DNA of 64,000 nucleotides from positions 372,001 to 436,000 of the forward strand of contig JAFLCS010000001.1 in NCBI GenBank assembly GCA_017302105.1, given 5' to 3'. The notes below the pieces were generated by a model. That model saw only the letters and a list, made by a program, of their open reading frames with translations. It had not been told where the DNA came from and searched no databases. The position numbers and the translations under genes are program-made. Positions 1 to 9,618 of this stretch are shown here, piece by piece. How positions within the stretch are numbered: the stretch's first letter is position 1; every line of letters starts with the position of its first letter. The stretch is from Caulobacterales bacterium (GTDB lineage Bacteria > Pseudomonadota > Alphaproteobacteria > Caulobacterales > Caulobacteraceae).

Positions 1-183
1 ATCCAGTCCGTTCCCCGCCTGCGCGCGGCCTGCAGCCAGGTGGTGCGGACCTTCGGAGCCGCCATGATTGCGGGCGAAGTGCCCGATGCCGACCGTTTGG
101 CTCGCGAGCTTCAGGCCGTGACCAATGAGGTTCTGGGGCGACCCGGCGCGCAGTTGTTGCTGGGCACGATCCTGACCAGCTAG
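1..183 (+). CDS. C-terminal fragment of an unidentified protein
   Basis: An open frame enters from the left edge and ends at the TAG at 181-183, giving the last 60 residues of a protein whose start lies outside the window. The tail is helical in character (alanine-, leucine- and arginine-rich) with no motif I recognise. It converges on the SDR gene that follows on the other strand, with only about 20 bases between the two stops. No function can be proposed. Confidence 0.55.
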   Translation: MQSVPRLRAACSQVVRTFGAAMIAGEVPDADRLARELQAVTNEVLGRPGAQLLLGTILTS

Positions 184-202
184 GGCGCTGCCCGACGGAT
201 GC

Positions 203-994
203 CTACTGAGCCAGGGTACCGCCGTCGATCGTGATCTCGGATCCTGTCACGAACTTGGACTCGTCGGAGGCCAGGTACAGCACCGCATAGGCGACATCGT
301 CCGGTTCGCCGATCCGTCGCATGGGAATGCCGCGCATGAGTCTTTCGTGGGCCTTGGCCTCGTCGCCGCCCGCCAGGGTTACGAACGGATCAAGAATGGC
401 GGTCTTGATGAAGACCGGGTGCACCGAATTGCAGCGCACATCCGACCCGAGCTTGGCCTCTTCCAGGGCGATGGTCTTGGAATACATCCACACCCCCGCC
501 TTGGTGGCGTTATAGGCCCCCATCCCCGGAGCGGCGGCCAGGCCGGCCAGCGAGGAAATATTGATGATCGAAGCCGGTGCCGAGGCCCGTAGGGACGCCA
601 GGGCGTGTTTGCAGCCGTACATCACAGACCGGAGATTGATGTCGAACTGACGCTGCCAGTTCTCCGCCGTGTCCTGTTCGGCAAAGACCAGATCCCCGCC
701 GACACCGGCATTGTTGACCAGGACCGAAAGGCTGCCGAAGTGGGCAATCACCTCGGCCACCACCTCGGCCCAGCGCGCCTCGTCGGTGACGTCGTGACCC
801 CAGGCATGAGCTCGACCCGGGTGCTCGGCATTGATCTCGGCGGCGACAGCCCGCGCCCCCTCGGTATTGACGTCGGTGACGGCGACCTGGGCCCCTTCGC
901 GCGCCAGCAGTCGGGCCATAGCCGCCCCGAGGCCCTGGGCGCCTCCCGTGATCAAGGCCGTCTTGCCGGCGACCCGCCCCGTCACGCTGCACAT
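203..994 (-). CDS. SDR family NAD(P)-dependent oxidoreductase
   Basis: Classical short-chain dehydrogenase of 263 residues, the usual length. The Rossmann glycine motif TGGAQGLG is near residue 16, NNAG near residue 93, and the catalytic set is Ser (ISSLAG) followed by YNATK. The C-terminus ends in the common [10 protein letters not shown] pattern. It should be a cytosolic NAD(P)-dependent alcohol/ketone oxidoreductase; the substrate cannot be read from sequence. It overlaps the end of the upstream pterin dehydratase gene, so the two are probably co-transcribed. The ATG at 994 is used; a GTG at 985 would give a 4-bp GTGA overlap and is a credible alternative. Confidence 0.9.
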   Translation of the reverse strand: MCSVTGRVAGKTALITGGAQGLGAAMARLLAREGAQVAVTDVNTEGARAVAAEINAEHPGRAHAWGHDVTDEARWAEVVAEVIAHFGSLSVLVNNAGVGGDLVFAEQDTAENWQRQFDINLRSVMYGCKHALASLRASAPASIINISSLAGLAAAPGMGAYNATKAGVWMYSKTIALEEAKLGSDVRCNSVHPVFIKTAILDPFVTLAGGDEAKAHERLMRGIPMRRIGEPDDVAYAVLYLASDESKFVTGSEITIDGGTLAQ

Positions 995-1287
995 CCCAGG
1001 CCGAGGGCGACATCGTCCATGAACTGGGCCAGGGTCACGTCCAGACCGGTCACACCATCGGCATCGTGAGTGGTGAGGATGACCACGACCCGATTATAGA
1101 CATTGGACCACTCGGGGTGGTGGTCCATCTGGTCGGCCTTGAGGGCGACCCGGGTCATAAAGCCGAAGGCGGCGTTGAAATCCATGAAGACGAAGGTGCG
1201 GGATATGGCCTCGCGCGGATCATCGGCCCGGCGCCATTGTGCGAGCGTTTCCAGCGCGCGCTCCGCGCCGATGCGGGATCGATCCAT
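982..1287 (-). CDS. phhB: 4a-hydroxytetrahydrobiopterin dehydratase (pterin-4a-carbinolamine dehydratase)
   Basis: Protein of 101 residues carrying the family signature [11 protein letters not shown], whose histidines and tryptophan line the pterin site. The enzyme dehydrates 4a-hydroxytetrahydropterin made by aromatic amino acid hydroxylases; in bacteria without such a hydroxylase nearby its role is less clear. No phenylalanine hydroxylase is visible in this window. The ATG at 1287 is chosen because an AGGAGG-like ribosome site lies just upstream; a longer frame to 1356 lacks that support. The 3' end overlaps the SDR gene. Confidence 0.88.
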   Translation of the reverse strand: MDRSRIGAERALETLAQWRRADDPREAISRTFVFMDFNAAFGFMTRVALKADQMDHHPEWSNVYNRVVVILTTHDADGVTGLDVTLAQFMDDVALGLGCAA

Positions 1288-1493
1288 GCCAGCCTCCTGA
1301 TCGTTGCGCGCTGGCGTAACGCGTGGGCGCGCGGCTCGCAAGCGACGGGAATGCAAGAGCGCCCGTCGCGTTACGGTCGCCCGGTCCGAACACAGCGATG
1401 GTGGATGAACAACGAGGCTGGCGACCTTCGGGCGCGCCTGGAGCCGCTTCTCTCGATCCAGATCCTGGAGCTCCCGACCTTGCGCAGCGCACC

Positions 1494-3215
1494 CTAGAGG
1501 TTCGACCCTGGGCGAGGCCTGGCGACGCGGAAGGCGTCGATGACCCCGTCGCGGTCCTTCTGGCGGGTCGGTTCATCCAGATCCGCCCACAGGATCAGGC
1601 CAGGGTGCAGCTTGTGAACATTGTTGCGATCCCCGGGCCGCCATCCGTTCAGGAGGCGCTCGGCGCACCAGCGATCATGCTCGATCCTCGCCAGAAGTTC
1701 CAGCAGGTCGCGGTCGTCGCGGGGGTCCGCTCCGGCCGCATCCGCGTCGGCCAGCTTGACTGGGATGTGGGACGCGGACGCCCGGTTGGCCGACCACAGG
1801 GATTCCGCCAGGACCGACCAGCGCACCCCGGACCCGGAGGCACCCAGCTCGATGTAACCCTCCTTGCCGCGGCTCTCATAGGCACCGTGCAGACGTTGGG
1901 CCCAAAGATCCACGTCCGGCAGAATTGCTCGGGCCAGGCCGGCCGAAAAGCCGGCCACCGCCGTGTGAACACCGGGCAGGGTCCGGCCAAGGTCGGCTTC
2001 GCCCGACACCACGACCAGCGGCCCCGCGTTCAGGCGGGACGCCATCAGGGCTGCGGCGCAGGCCGTTCCGACGTCGTGTTCGACCACCCAGGCGTCGGCG
2101 TCGGTCGTCTCGGCCAGAAAGGCTCCGATCGAAGCGGCGCGAGAGAAGCGGATCTCGAAGGCCGGCCGGTCATAGATCAGCGACAGATCGCCCAGCACGC
2201 CGGGGGCCATCCGCGTCCAGCGATCCTCGATCTCACCCGTGGGGTCCCACAGAGTGACGCACGGCGACGGACGCCCGATCCGCCAGCCGAGCGAGATCGC
2301 CTGTCGCACCATGGCCTGGGAAAAAGGGCCCGACCCGACGGCCGCGACGTGCAGGCCCCTGTCGCGATCCCAGAGTCTCAGGGATTCGTTGGCGGACCTG
2401 GCGGCCGCGGCGGCCAGGGAGAAGGGTCGGGGCGTAGGTCCCGAGCCGCGGACTTCGGTCGCCGACTGGCGCATCATCTCCAGGACGTCCTCGTCCTCGA
2501 TCTGAACGTGAAGGTCCGAGCGATCCGCGTCCAGGCGCTCGGCAGCGCGTCCGGCCAGGGACAGGTTGTGGGTCACGTCCTCGCCGACCACGACGACACG
2601 GCGCGCTCGCTTCAGGCCGGCCTTGCGTGCCGCCACCGTCAGGTCGTCCCTCAGCACCAGGACGCCGAGCTGGTTGAGGTCTTCCGCGTGGGACTCGGCG
2701 ATCGACGGATCGATCAGGACGGTGGCCGCCGCCTCAGCCGCTGCGGCCTCGGCGGCCTGGACCGCCTGTGTGCCCTGGCCCACGATCACCAGATGGTCAG
2801 CCGCCCAGGCCTGGGTCAGGCTTTCGGCCAGGGCATCGCCGATCTGGCGAGCGACCAGAAAAATCAAGCCCAACAAGGGGATCGCCGCCCCGAAATAACG
2901 GGCCAGATCCAGGGTCAGGGGAACATCGCCGCCGGCGATGTCGCCCTGGGGCGTCAGGAGCCACAAGGTCAGATAGGGAAAATCGCTGAGCTGCTCGGCG
3001 CAGAAGCCGTCACAGCCACCGCTTCGCTGTGTCCACTGCCCCCAGCCGACAATGCCGAGGATCAGCCATAGAACGAACAGTGCAATGAGCAGGACCGTGC
3101 GCGGCAACTGTGATCGAGGATGGCCCCAACGGACGATCCGGCCGGCCAGCCATGCGGCGAAATTGCCACCTCCCAGCCCCGTTCCCCGTTCGCGCCCTTG
3201 CGCCTGACCGCTCAT
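1494..3215 (-). CDS. RyR-domain membrane protein with channel-like head and nucleotide-binding (TrkA-N/RCK-like) domains
   Basis: Protein of 573 residues from the ATG at 3215, which has GAGGG upstream (a longer frame starts at 3269). Two hydrophobic segments, about residues 41-58 and 108-122, flank a loop of about 50 residues, as in two-helix potassium channels, but no TVGYG selectivity filter is present. After the second helix come Rossmann-like segments ([18 protein letters not shown], then [10 protein letters not shown]) resembling RCK/TrkA-N domains, with a second such unit near [18 protein letters not shown]. The last 70 residues match the RyR domain ([21 protein letters not shown] and the downstream [19 protein letters not shown]). 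I infer a ligand-sensing membrane protein; ion conduction is unproven. The next gene on this strand is upstream at 3322-3609, 106 bases away. Confidence 0.75.
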   Translation of the reverse strand: MSGQAQGRERGTGLGGGNFAAWLAGRIVRWGHPRSQLPRTVLLIALFVLWLILGIVGWGQWTQRSGGCDGFCAEQLSDFPYLTLWLLTPQGDIAGGDVPLTLDLARYFGAAIPLLGLIFLVARQIGDALAESLTQAWAADHLVIVGQGTQAVQAAEAAAAEAAATVLIDPSIAESHAEDLNQLGVLVLRDDLTVAARKAGLKRARRVVVVGEDVTHNLSLAGRAAERLDADRSDLHVQIEDEDVLEMMRQSATEVRGSGPTPRPFSLAAAAARSANESLRLWDRDRGLHVAAVGSGPFSQAMVRQAISLGWRIGRPSPCVTLWDPTGEIEDRWTRMAPGVLGDLSLIYDRPAFEIRFSRAASIGAFLAETTDADAWVVEHDVGTACAAALMASRLNAGPLVVVSGEADLGRTLPGVHTAVAGFSAGLARAILPDVDLWAQRLHGAYESRGKEGYIELGASGSGVRWSVLAESLWSANRASASHIPVKLADADAAGADPRDDRDLLELLARIEHDRWCAERLLNGWRPGDRNNVHKLHPGLILWADLDEPTRQKDRDGVIDAFRVARPRPGSNL

Positions 3216-3321
3216 TCTGTCCCTCGGTTTCGACGACCGGAGTGGCGCAAGCCCAGTCCGTCCTGTCAAGCGAAGGCCGCAGGTGCCGGACAGGGCCGGC
3301 CAGCAGGTCGCGGCGCTCCGT

Positions 3322-3609
3322 CTAGCTCGCCGACGCGAGGCGGACCCGGGTCGTCACCCAGGTCAGGGGCAGGGCGACGGCGACGATGAGGACGAAAAGG
3401 CCGACCTGTCCGCCCCACTCTGCTGGGAATCGATCCCGGACCAGCCAGAACGTCGTAAACATGAGAATGCCCTGGAGGCCGGCGCGGCCTCGCGAAATCA
3501 CAAGCGTGGCATCGCAGCCCCGGCATGAAAACACCCTGCCGAGCGACCACTGGGTCCGCCCGAAGGGGACGGGGGCGTCGCATTGCGGACAGACCGGCCC
3601 GATGGTCAT
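3322..3609 (-). CDS. Small zinc-ribbon membrane protein, function unknown
   Basis: Protein of 95 residues from the ATG at 3609, chosen because GGGGGAGAT directly precedes it. The N-terminus has two Cys pairs (CPQC near residue 7 and CRGC near residue 29), a treble-clef or rubredoxin-like metal knuckle. It is followed by two hydrophobic segments (around ILMFTTFWLV and VGLFVLIVAVALPLTWV). The layout matches small bacterial zinc-ribbon/two-helix inner-membrane proteins of unknown role. It lies upstream of the RyR-domain gene on the same strand, so the two may be co-expressed. Confidence 0.7.
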   Translation of the reverse strand: MTIGPVCPQCDAPVPFGRTQWSLGRVFSCRGCDATLVISRGRAGLQGILMFTTFWLVRDRFPAEWGGQVGLFVLIVAVALPLTWVTTRVRLASAS

Positions 3610-3984
3610 ATCTCCCCCAGACACCTCGACAACATTAAAGCGGCGCGCCCGACACCAAGGCATACGGCGCGTTCCGAGCGACCATAACGCTATGCATCTT
3701 TTGGAGATAGGTGCGCCCGTCGTCGGCCAAAGCGATGCGAGAACAGGTCGGACTGTTCGGCGTCAGGGGACGCATCGGGGATATCGCGGGTGACTTCGGC
3801 CTTGCCGGCCCAGGCTCCGGGTACCTCACGGCCGGCACGTAAGGCGGCATCACGACGCAGGTTTCGATATACCCAAAATTGGTTATCTCCTTGTTTACCT
3901 TGCAATAATCACGTCTAATCGCTGGATATTAAGCGTCTCCAGATAATCTTCATGCAAACCGAATATCGGGGGAGAATATCTGTG
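3610..3984. other. Intergenic region, probable promoter of the 3985 gene
   Basis: This 375-base stretch lies between divergent genes. The right part (about 3870-3950) is clearly richer in A and T than the surroundings, as expected of promoter DNA in a high-GC genome. Open frames exist here on the minus strand (for example 3690-3905) but show no family features or ribosome sites. No RNA gene or repeat was recognised. Confidence 0.4.
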
Positions 3985-4413
3985 ATGTCGCGTAGAGCAA
4001 TAATGGCCGCAATTGTCTTCGCGTCTATGGGCGCGACGGCTTATGCGGATACTGGTATCAAGAATTCGGCTAGCTCAGTCATTCGACTGCAAGCATTCGT
4101 GCCGGTAATTTGTCGTGTTCGTCTTAATACGGACGTTGGATCGCCTGATGCCCAGGGTCTTGTGGCGCTCGGTACAGCCCATGAATTCTGTAACGCCCCG
4201 TCGGGCTATCGTGTGATGATCCAGCACCCGCAGGACCTGCAGGGCGCCGCCATCATTTCCGATGGCGAGCGGATTCCGCTGTCGGCATCCGGCGAAACAC
4301 TTCTGACCGATTCCCCGCACGCCGACCTTCGCACGGTTCGTCTTTCGGCCGACATGGGCGATGAGCCCAATCGTTTCAGGAGCCTCAGCGTCCGGATCGA
4401 GCCGAGGGGTTAG
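3985..4413 (+). CDS. Secreted spore-coat-U-like (SCPU) pilin-type protein
   Basis: Protein of 142 residues from the ATG at 3985, preceded by GGGGAGA; an earlier ATG at 3952 has poorer support. A signal peptide is evident (basic MSRRA, hydrophobic stretch, AYA-DT cleavage). The mature part has the SCPU pattern: VPVICRVRL near the start, then a second cysteine in HEFCNAPSGYRV, and a terminal beta-rich stretch. Subunits of this fold build Csu-type pili by donor-strand exchange. It faces the pilus locus tail to tail, so it may be an accessory or separately regulated subunit. Confidence 0.65.
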   Translation: MSRRAIMAAIVFASMGATAYADTGIKNSASSVIRLQAFVPVICRVRLNTDVGSPDAQGLVALGTAHEFCNAPSGYRVMIQHPQDLQGAAIISDGERIPLSASGETLLTDSPHADLRTVRLSADMGDEPNRFRSLSVRIEPRG

Positions 4414-4434
4414 AACCCCGTCCTGTGCAGGTGG

Positions 4435-4457
4435 GTCGGCCCGGCGCGCCTGCCGAC
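4435..4457. terminator. Possible hairpin between convergent genes
   Basis: GTCGGC at 4435-4440 can pair with GCCGAC at 4452-4457 across an 11-base loop, in the short gap between the convergent SCPU gene and the tip-protein gene. A second palindrome, GGGGTT-AG-AACCCC at 4406-4419, overlaps the stop codon of the plus-strand gene. Neither has a T-run, so intrinsic termination is only a possibility. Confidence 0.3.
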
Positions 4458-4488
4458 GCCGCCCGGATCAACGTCAGGCCGGTGGCCG

Positions 4489-5400
4489 TCAGTTGGCGGG
4501 GGACAGGGTGATGAACAGGGTGTCGAAATAGGAGCCCGCGCGATTGCGCTCGATGCTGTCGACCTCGATCTCAAGTGGGATCATACGGCCGACAAGTCCG
4601 GCCCGGTCGGCCGACTGGCCTGACGTTGCCGCCAGGTCCAGCAGATGCCCATCGAAGCTCGCTCGGTAGCCGATCCGATCCGACACCTGCTCGCTGTTGC
4701 CGCCTTCGCGCAGCATGACGCCACCGTTCAGACTGCGCGCCGCTACCCGGTAAGGGCCCGTACTGCGGACCGAAACGACCAGGCGCCTCGAGAGCTGTGC
4801 AAAATCCGCGAAATCGATTTCTCCGCGAGTCGAGGCTCCTGCGATATTGGCGCTCAGGACATTCGGGACGGCCACCGAGACGCTGACGATCCCTGTCGAT
4901 TCGAACGGCAGGCCCTGGTCGATATCCCCACACCAGTACCGCACCGTGAACTGTTCACGATACACACCGGCGGCCAGGTCGGCGCGCAGATCCGTCACGC
5001 GCATGGCGACCTGTCGCTGGGCGACCGTGTCATTCTCTCCCAGAACGGCAGAGCCTGTGCGCAATAGAGTATAGGCGTCGCTTCGAAAGGCCCCGATGTC
5101 ATGCGAGGTGTCACTGCTGGACCATTCCACCGTCGGCCCCTGAGTGAGACCGACCCTGGACACAATGGTCGAATCCTCATCCACGACCTGGTAGCGCACG
5201 GCCAGGGGTTCCGAGCCCGCTCCAGCCCTGCGAAAACTCAGCACGAAGGGCTGGACGACTTCGCCGGGACCGGCCGCATCCAGCGGATCGATGCGGACCT
5301 GTGGGACCACGACAGGATCCACCGAAACGCACTGTGCGCTCGCCATCGACGCCATTGTCAGGCCAGCCGAAGCCGCCAGGATCGCTGCGAGGGATTTCAC
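4489..5400 (-). CDS. Probable tip/adhesin subunit of Csu-type pilus
   Basis: Protein of 303 residues from the GTG at 5400, which has AGGAG seven bases upstream; the longer frame to 5478 runs into the usher. The signal peptide ends at ASA-QC. It is about 100 residues longer than the other subunits and is beta-rich, with a C-terminal half resembling the pilin domain (GSYFDTLFITLSPAN ends like SCPU subunits). Position right after the usher is where csuE-like tip adhesins sit in Csu operons. The tip role is inferred from position and size, not from a specific motif. Confidence 0.6.
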   Translation of the reverse strand: MKSLAAILAASAGLTMASMASAQCVSVDPVVVPQVRIDPLDAAGPGEVVQPFVLSFRRAGAGSEPLAVRYQVVDEDSTIVSRVGLTQGPTVEWSSSDTSHDIGAFRSDAYTLLRTGSAVLGENDTVAQRQVAMRVTDLRADLAAGVYREQFTVRYWCGDIDQGLPFESTGIVSVSVAVPNVLSANIAGASTRGEIDFADFAQLSRRLVVSVRSTGPYRVAARSLNGGVMLREGGNSEQVSDRIGYRASFDGHLLDLAATSGQSADRAGLVGRMIPLEIEVDSIERNRAGSYFDTLFITLSPAN

Positions 5401-5410
5401 GGTCACTCTC

Positions 5411-8017
5411 CTACTGGGTTGGGCGAAGATCGCCGACGCGCGCGACACCATCGGACGTGTCGGGCACAACCAATTCATAGACGCTGGGTGGCGACCCGAT
5501 CATTTCGATCCGCCATACGCCGGCCCGAAGGCCGCTGGCGCCAAACAGACCCTGGCGATTGGTGAAGACCTCAATACGTCGGCCATTCTCGCCTTGCTCG
5601 ATGGCCACGCCCGACAACAAGGTCAGCGGGTCTCCGTTGACGTCGATCAGCCGGCCGACGACCGTGACGCCGTAGTCGGAACCGATGTTCACCAGATAGC
5701 CGGCACGATACGGAGCCAGCAGTCTCAGCGAACCCGATCCGATGTCAAATCCTGGGGGGGCCTGAGCCGCGTCAAAGATAACGCTGCGGGGCGAATAGGA
5801 CGACACCTGTCCGTAAAGGGCCGGGCCGAACGTGCCCGAGCGGGCATCAAATCCGTCTGGAGAGGGCTCGACCTCGACGACGATATCGGGATCGCCGTTG
5901 TAGGGCCGGGCAATCACGAAGGAGTCCGAGATGGGCCGACCTATGGCGATATGTCCGCCGGCGAAAGCGATGCTTGTGCCGGCCCGCAGATAGGTACGCT
6001 GGTCGGTGATGTCGTCGGTCGTCTGGGAATAGGCGGTCGAGTGCCCAATCCCGAGTTCCGCTCGATTGGCCGCATAGGCTGCCGCGCCGTTGAAGCCCAG
6101 ATCGTCGGAGCCGCCATCCAGCGAGCCCGAGGCACTCCAGGCTCCGACACCCCGGCCGCCCGAGGTCTGGTATCCGAACCGCCCCCGTTCCGCACGAGAA
6201 TCGTATTCGGCGCGGGCCGATCCGCTGGTTCCGAAGCGCCTCACCAGCGAGACCCGGAAGCTGGTCCCGTCCGCGAATCCGCCTTCTGCCCAGTCCAGAT
6301 CCAGTACGAAGTTCACCGTACTGGTCAGCCGCCGCCCGTAGCTGACACGCGCCGAGCGCTCATCCGCGAACCCGGAGCGGGCGTTGGCATAGCGTAGTTG
6401 CACGCTGGCGAACGAATTGTCCGCAAAGGCGCGCGTGTAGCCGACCGTGAGGTTGTAGGCGTAGGCGTTGTCCGGTGCGAACAGGCTCGGCGGGCCGAAC
6501 CTGCGGCTTCGCGCCTCCAGCGCGGCGACGAACGACGCACCGCCTCCTGCCGCGCTCTGGACCAGGCGCTCGAAGCTGATGTTCGCGGCCCAGCCGTCAC
6601 CGACCGAATCCAGGTCGCTATAGCCGAAATCTGCGCCAAAAGTCCCGATGGGCGATCCCCAGACCAGCTCGGTGCCGAACAGGGATCCACCTTGGTTGTG
6701 CTGAAGGTTTGCCCCCAGGGTCAGGTCGTCAGTCACGCCGCGCCGGTAGAAGCCCGACATGGCGAAGTCATTCGAATAGTCGATCGAGCCGGCCACACGA
6801 TCCGTATCGACCCCGATATAAGCCCCATACTCCGAAAGCCCGCGACCGAGCTGGCTGCGGTCAATGAACAGGGAGAAAGAGATCACATCGCGCCGCCCCG
6901 AACTGTCGGAGATGACGAGATCGACATCATTTGATCCCTGGATGAAGGGGAAGTTGCTGACGTCGTAGGTCCCTGGCTGCAGCCGGATCGTCCGAATGAC
7001 CCGACCATTGATGTAGGCCTCAACGGTCGCCTCGCGATCCAGGGTAAAGGTGCGTCCCCCGCGTGGAGTCGTATTCCGTTGTGGGTCGAGCAGCCCGTAC
7101 GATCGCTCCAGGCCCAGGCCGGCGACATCGTCGACCCCCTGGAAACCCCGCCCCTGAGGCAGCAGGTCACCCAGGGTCCATCGGTTCAACCGCTCTATAT
7201 CGTCATAGACGAAGCGCGTGCCTTCGCGTCGGAAGTCGCGCTCGTTCCAGCTTGCTTCGGATTCAAGCACGACCGGGCCCAGGCGCGTCGCCCCATCGAA
7301 CAGGAAGAGCGGATCGCTGAACCCATTCCCCGAGAAGCCCTCGTGAACGTAGTCAACTGCCGCGCGGATATTCACATAGGCCGACACGGCCTCCGGTGCG
7401 ACGAACTCGCCGTAGATCGACCGATCCAGGTCAGCCAGTCCAATGGACTGCCGCGCGCGCACCGCCGCCGGCAGGCTGATGTCAAGTTCGAGCGTCCGGG
7501 GGTTGAAGGAGAGTGGCGCGCCCGCGGACGCGAACTGCGCCAGGGGAACGAATGCGCCGGGGCCGGCCAGTGACTGAAGCGGTGCAATCGCTGAGGGTTC
7601 AAGCCTCTGGGCCAGCAGGGCGAAGACCTGATCCGCCGCGACCTCGATACTGTCGTCCGGGGCAACCCGCACCTCGACGTCGCCCAGATAGACCTCGCCG
7701 TCCTTCAGCGGCACCACAATGGTCAAGGTCTGGCCGGACGTGTTCAGCTGTGGCGTGACCTGAGCGGCGAGCGCCGCCGGCGAGACAAATCTCAGGGTGG
7801 AAGCCGTCCGTTCGGTCTCTGGACGGGTGTCATTTTCACCCTTTCGCCGTTCGCCGCGAGACCGGCTTTCGGCGTTCGACTTGGTGCCCTGCTTAACGAG
7901 CTCCGATGCACAGGCCCGTGTCTGCAACGACCCGCTCCAGATCGGTGCCGCCAGTGTCAGAACAGGCAGGAGCGCAGTCCCCAGCCTCGTCCAAGCCTTG
8001 CTGTCTGCCCGTTTCAT
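5411..8017 (-). CDS. Outer-membrane usher protein, Csu/archaic type
   Basis: Protein of 868 residues, normal for a fimbrial usher. It begins with a signal-like segment (MKRADSKAWTRLGTALLP), then a periplasmic N-terminal domain (around GEVYLGDVEVRVAPDD), followed by the long beta-barrel with alternating aromatic strands, a plug-type segment, and C-terminal periplasmic domains (near PFRAG-like LRLLAPYRAGYLVNIGS). Ushers accept chaperone-subunit complexes and secrete the growing pilus. It follows the chaperone gene by 3 bases and is followed after 10 bases by the tip gene, so these three are one transcription unit. Confidence 0.9.
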   Translation of the reverse strand: MKRADSKAWTRLGTALLPVLTLAAPIWSGSLQTRACASELVKQGTKSNAESRSRGERRKGENDTRPETERTASTLRFVSPAALAAQVTPQLNTSGQTLTIVVPLKDGEVYLGDVEVRVAPDDSIEVAADQVFALLAQRLEPSAIAPLQSLAGPGAFVPLAQFASAGAPLSFNPRTLELDISLPAAVRARQSIGLADLDRSIYGEFVAPEAVSAYVNIRAAVDYVHEGFSGNGFSDPLFLFDGATRLGPVVLESEASWNERDFRREGTRFVYDDIERLNRWTLGDLLPQGRGFQGVDDVAGLGLERSYGLLDPQRNTTPRGGRTFTLDREATVEAYINGRVIRTIRLQPGTYDVSNFPFIQGSNDVDLVISDSSGRRDVISFSLFIDRSQLGRGLSEYGAYIGVDTDRVAGSIDYSNDFAMSGFYRRGVTDDLTLGANLQHNQGGSLFGTELVWGSPIGTFGADFGYSDLDSVGDGWAANISFERLVQSAAGGGASFVAALEARSRRFGPPSLFAPDNAYAYNLTVGYTRAFADNSFASVQLRYANARSGFADERSARVSYGRRLTSTVNFVLDLDWAEGGFADGTSFRVSLVRRFGTSGSARAEYDSRAERGRFGYQTSGGRGVGAWSASGSLDGGSDDLGFNGAAAYAANRAELGIGHSTAYSQTTDDITDQRTYLRAGTSIAFAGGHIAIGRPISDSFVIARPYNGDPDIVVEVEPSPDGFDARSGTFGPALYGQVSSYSPRSVIFDAAQAPPGFDIGSGSLRLLAPYRAGYLVNIGSDYGVTVVGRLIDVNGDPLTLLSGVAIEQGENGRRIEVFTNRQGLFGASGLRAGVWRIEMIGSPPSVYELVVPDTSDGVARVGDLRPTQ

Positions 8018-8020
8018 GTT

Positions 8021-8782
8021 TCATCGACCGCGCTGAGACAGCGTGACCTCAACGGTGCCCTCGCTGGATTCAAGCTGGATGGGCACCACAAAGCGACGCG
8101 ACATGAGAGGGCCGACCAGACCGAAGCCGATCAACTGCTGGATGTCATTGGACGACAGCGTCCGGCGCAGGACTTCACGGCCCGCCGGATCATTATGACG
8201 AATGGTGATTTCGGTCCGGCTCAGATAGCCGTAGTTGCGACCGTCATTGCGAACCGTAAACGCGGCGACGGGCTGGCCCTCGCCGTTGGTGGCGATCTCG
8301 GTGCCGCTCACCGACAACTGCGGCTGACCTGCTGTTGCAGACGCCACGTTCACCATCACCTGGAAATTGTACAGAATCTGTATGGCGGACTGGCCTTCCG
8401 GCAACTCGACGGGTTGCTGTGACACCTCCGCGTAGAAGTGACGGCTCGTATCGGGGTCGGGTTCGCCGACGTACTGCAGGCGAAACACCTGCGTCTCACC
8501 GGGCGGGATGATCGCCTGAGGTGGGAAGACAAGAATGTTGTCGCTCAAACGGTCTGACGCCCTGACCGAACTGAGGTCAAAATCGGTCTCGACGATCCGC
8601 ACCTCGACCGGCAGCGGGCTGGGTCCGTCGTTCTCGACGCGGATCGGGGCGCTCATCCCTCTTCCTGTCGTCGTGAGCTCAACAGCAACGGGCTGAACCG
8701 TCATGGCCCAGACGATCCCCGCCAGTGCCAGGGCCGCCACCGCCGCCAATCCCGAGGCCAGGGCTCGGACCGATGAACGCAT
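8021..8782 (-). CDS. Periplasmic pilus chaperone (PapD/CsuC-like)
   Basis: Protein of 253 residues from the ATG at 8782, preceded by GGGGAGAT. The N-terminal hydrophobic signal (ALASGLAAVAALALAGIVWA) leads into a two-domain immunoglobulin-like protein: VQPVAVELTTTGRGMSAPIRVEN, then the FPPQAIIPPGETQVFRLQYVG strand region typical of these chaperones. Such proteins donate a strand to fold SCPU subunits and deliver them to the usher. Located between the subunit genes and the usher, as in csu operons. Confidence 0.9.
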   Translation of the reverse strand: MRSSVRALASGLAAVAALALAGIVWAMTVQPVAVELTTTGRGMSAPIRVENDGPSPLPVEVRIVETDFDLSSVRASDRLSDNILVFPPQAIIPPGETQVFRLQYVGEPDPDTSRHFYAEVSQQPVELPEGQSAIQILYNFQVMVNVASATAGQPQLSVSGTEIATNGEGQPVAAFTVRNDGRNYGYLSRTEITIRHNDPAGREVLRRTLSSNDIQQLIGFGLVGPLMSRRFVVPIQLESSEGTVEVTLSQRGR

Positions 8783-8917
8783 AACAAATCTCCCCAGTCC
8801 CACCGGACTCACTCTTGCCTGCCAGAGGGCAACCCATTGATATCTTTTACACATCGTGGCCGGGACGTGGCCACGAGCAATCTCTTCCGCCCCCGACGGC
8901 CCCGGGGCTCGTCGTCG

Positions 8918-9604
8918 TCAAGGCGATGCCAGCAGGGTGATGGTGACGGTTTCTCGGTAAGATCCAGCCGCCATCGGCTGAGAAACGCTCGGACGCTCGA
9001 GCGTGAGCCGGAGTTCGAATTCACGCTCTCCAGGCGCAGGCCAGGTTTCGGATGGGTAAAAGCTAGCATTGGCGGTCGAGTTGGGCCCGACGGGACTGAA
9101 ATCCCGCACCTGGGACGACGCGGGGCCATAGGCCCCTCCCGCGCCGTCGCTCCAGTAGGCGGAATAGATCATCGGGCGCCGATTGGCGAAACCGGAGGGG
9201 GGGGCCGAGCCATCATCCACAGCCGACAGGCCGCCGCGCGCGCTGAAGACACTGATTGCGTGCGATGTATTGCAGGAGGCGTCTGTACGAAGCGTCAGAG
9301 TATAGTCCGAGCCCTGCACGGCAGTACCATCGGTTCCGGCAAACGCCGTCGATGGGATGGACCATGTCGATCCGAAGAGATCGTCCCTCGACGCCCCCCC
9401 AGCCGAGCTGACGGCGGACCAGCTACCCATGAAGTGACAGATCGGGTCGGCGTCCCCGGACAACTCGACCGGCTCATCGGCAGACACAGCTCCGGCGACG
9501 AAAAACAGGCCGAGACCGGCCAGGGCACCAGGTACGATCTTGCGGAGGCTTCCCAGAACGGCAAAGCCCGCGCCGACGTCGACGGCGATCATACGGTGGG
9601 TCAT
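8918..9604 (-). CDS. SCPU-type pilus subunit, long form
   Basis: About 228 residues from the ATG at 9604; the frame is also open from a TTG at 9622 that overlaps the previous stop, and no start has a good ribosome site. A hydrophobic segment (ALAGLGLFFVAGAVSA) acts as signal peptide. Cysteines occur at CHFMGSW and in DASCNTSHAISVFSARGGL, the second being the usual SCPU pattern of C-N followed by a strand and GGL. The C-terminal strand AAGSYRETVTITLLA is typical for donor-strand pilins. It is the last subunit gene before the chaperone. Confidence 0.65.
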   Translation of the reverse strand: MTHRMIAVDVGAGFAVLGSLRKIVPGALAGLGLFFVAGAVSADEPVELSGDADPICHFMGSWSAVSSAGGASRDDLFGSTWSIPSTAFAGTDGTAVQGSDYTLTLRTDASCNTSHAISVFSARGGLSAVDDGSAPPSGFANRRPMIYSAYWSDGAGGAYGPASSQVRDFSPVGPNSTANASFYPSETWPAPGEREFELRLTLERPSVSQPMAAGSYRETVTITLLASP

Positions 9605-9618
9605 CGTCAGATCCGGCC

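Noticed and set aside
1323-3071. Plus-strand open frame of 582 codons opposite the RyR-domain gene
   Set aside because: It is Arg/Gly/Gln-rich with no domain, and its frame is kept open by high GC bias. The opposite strand encodes recognisable domains.
3635-3905. Minus-strand frames upstream of the SCPU gene at 3985
   Set aside because: They overlap each other in different frames and cover promoter-like DNA; no motif or ribosome site.
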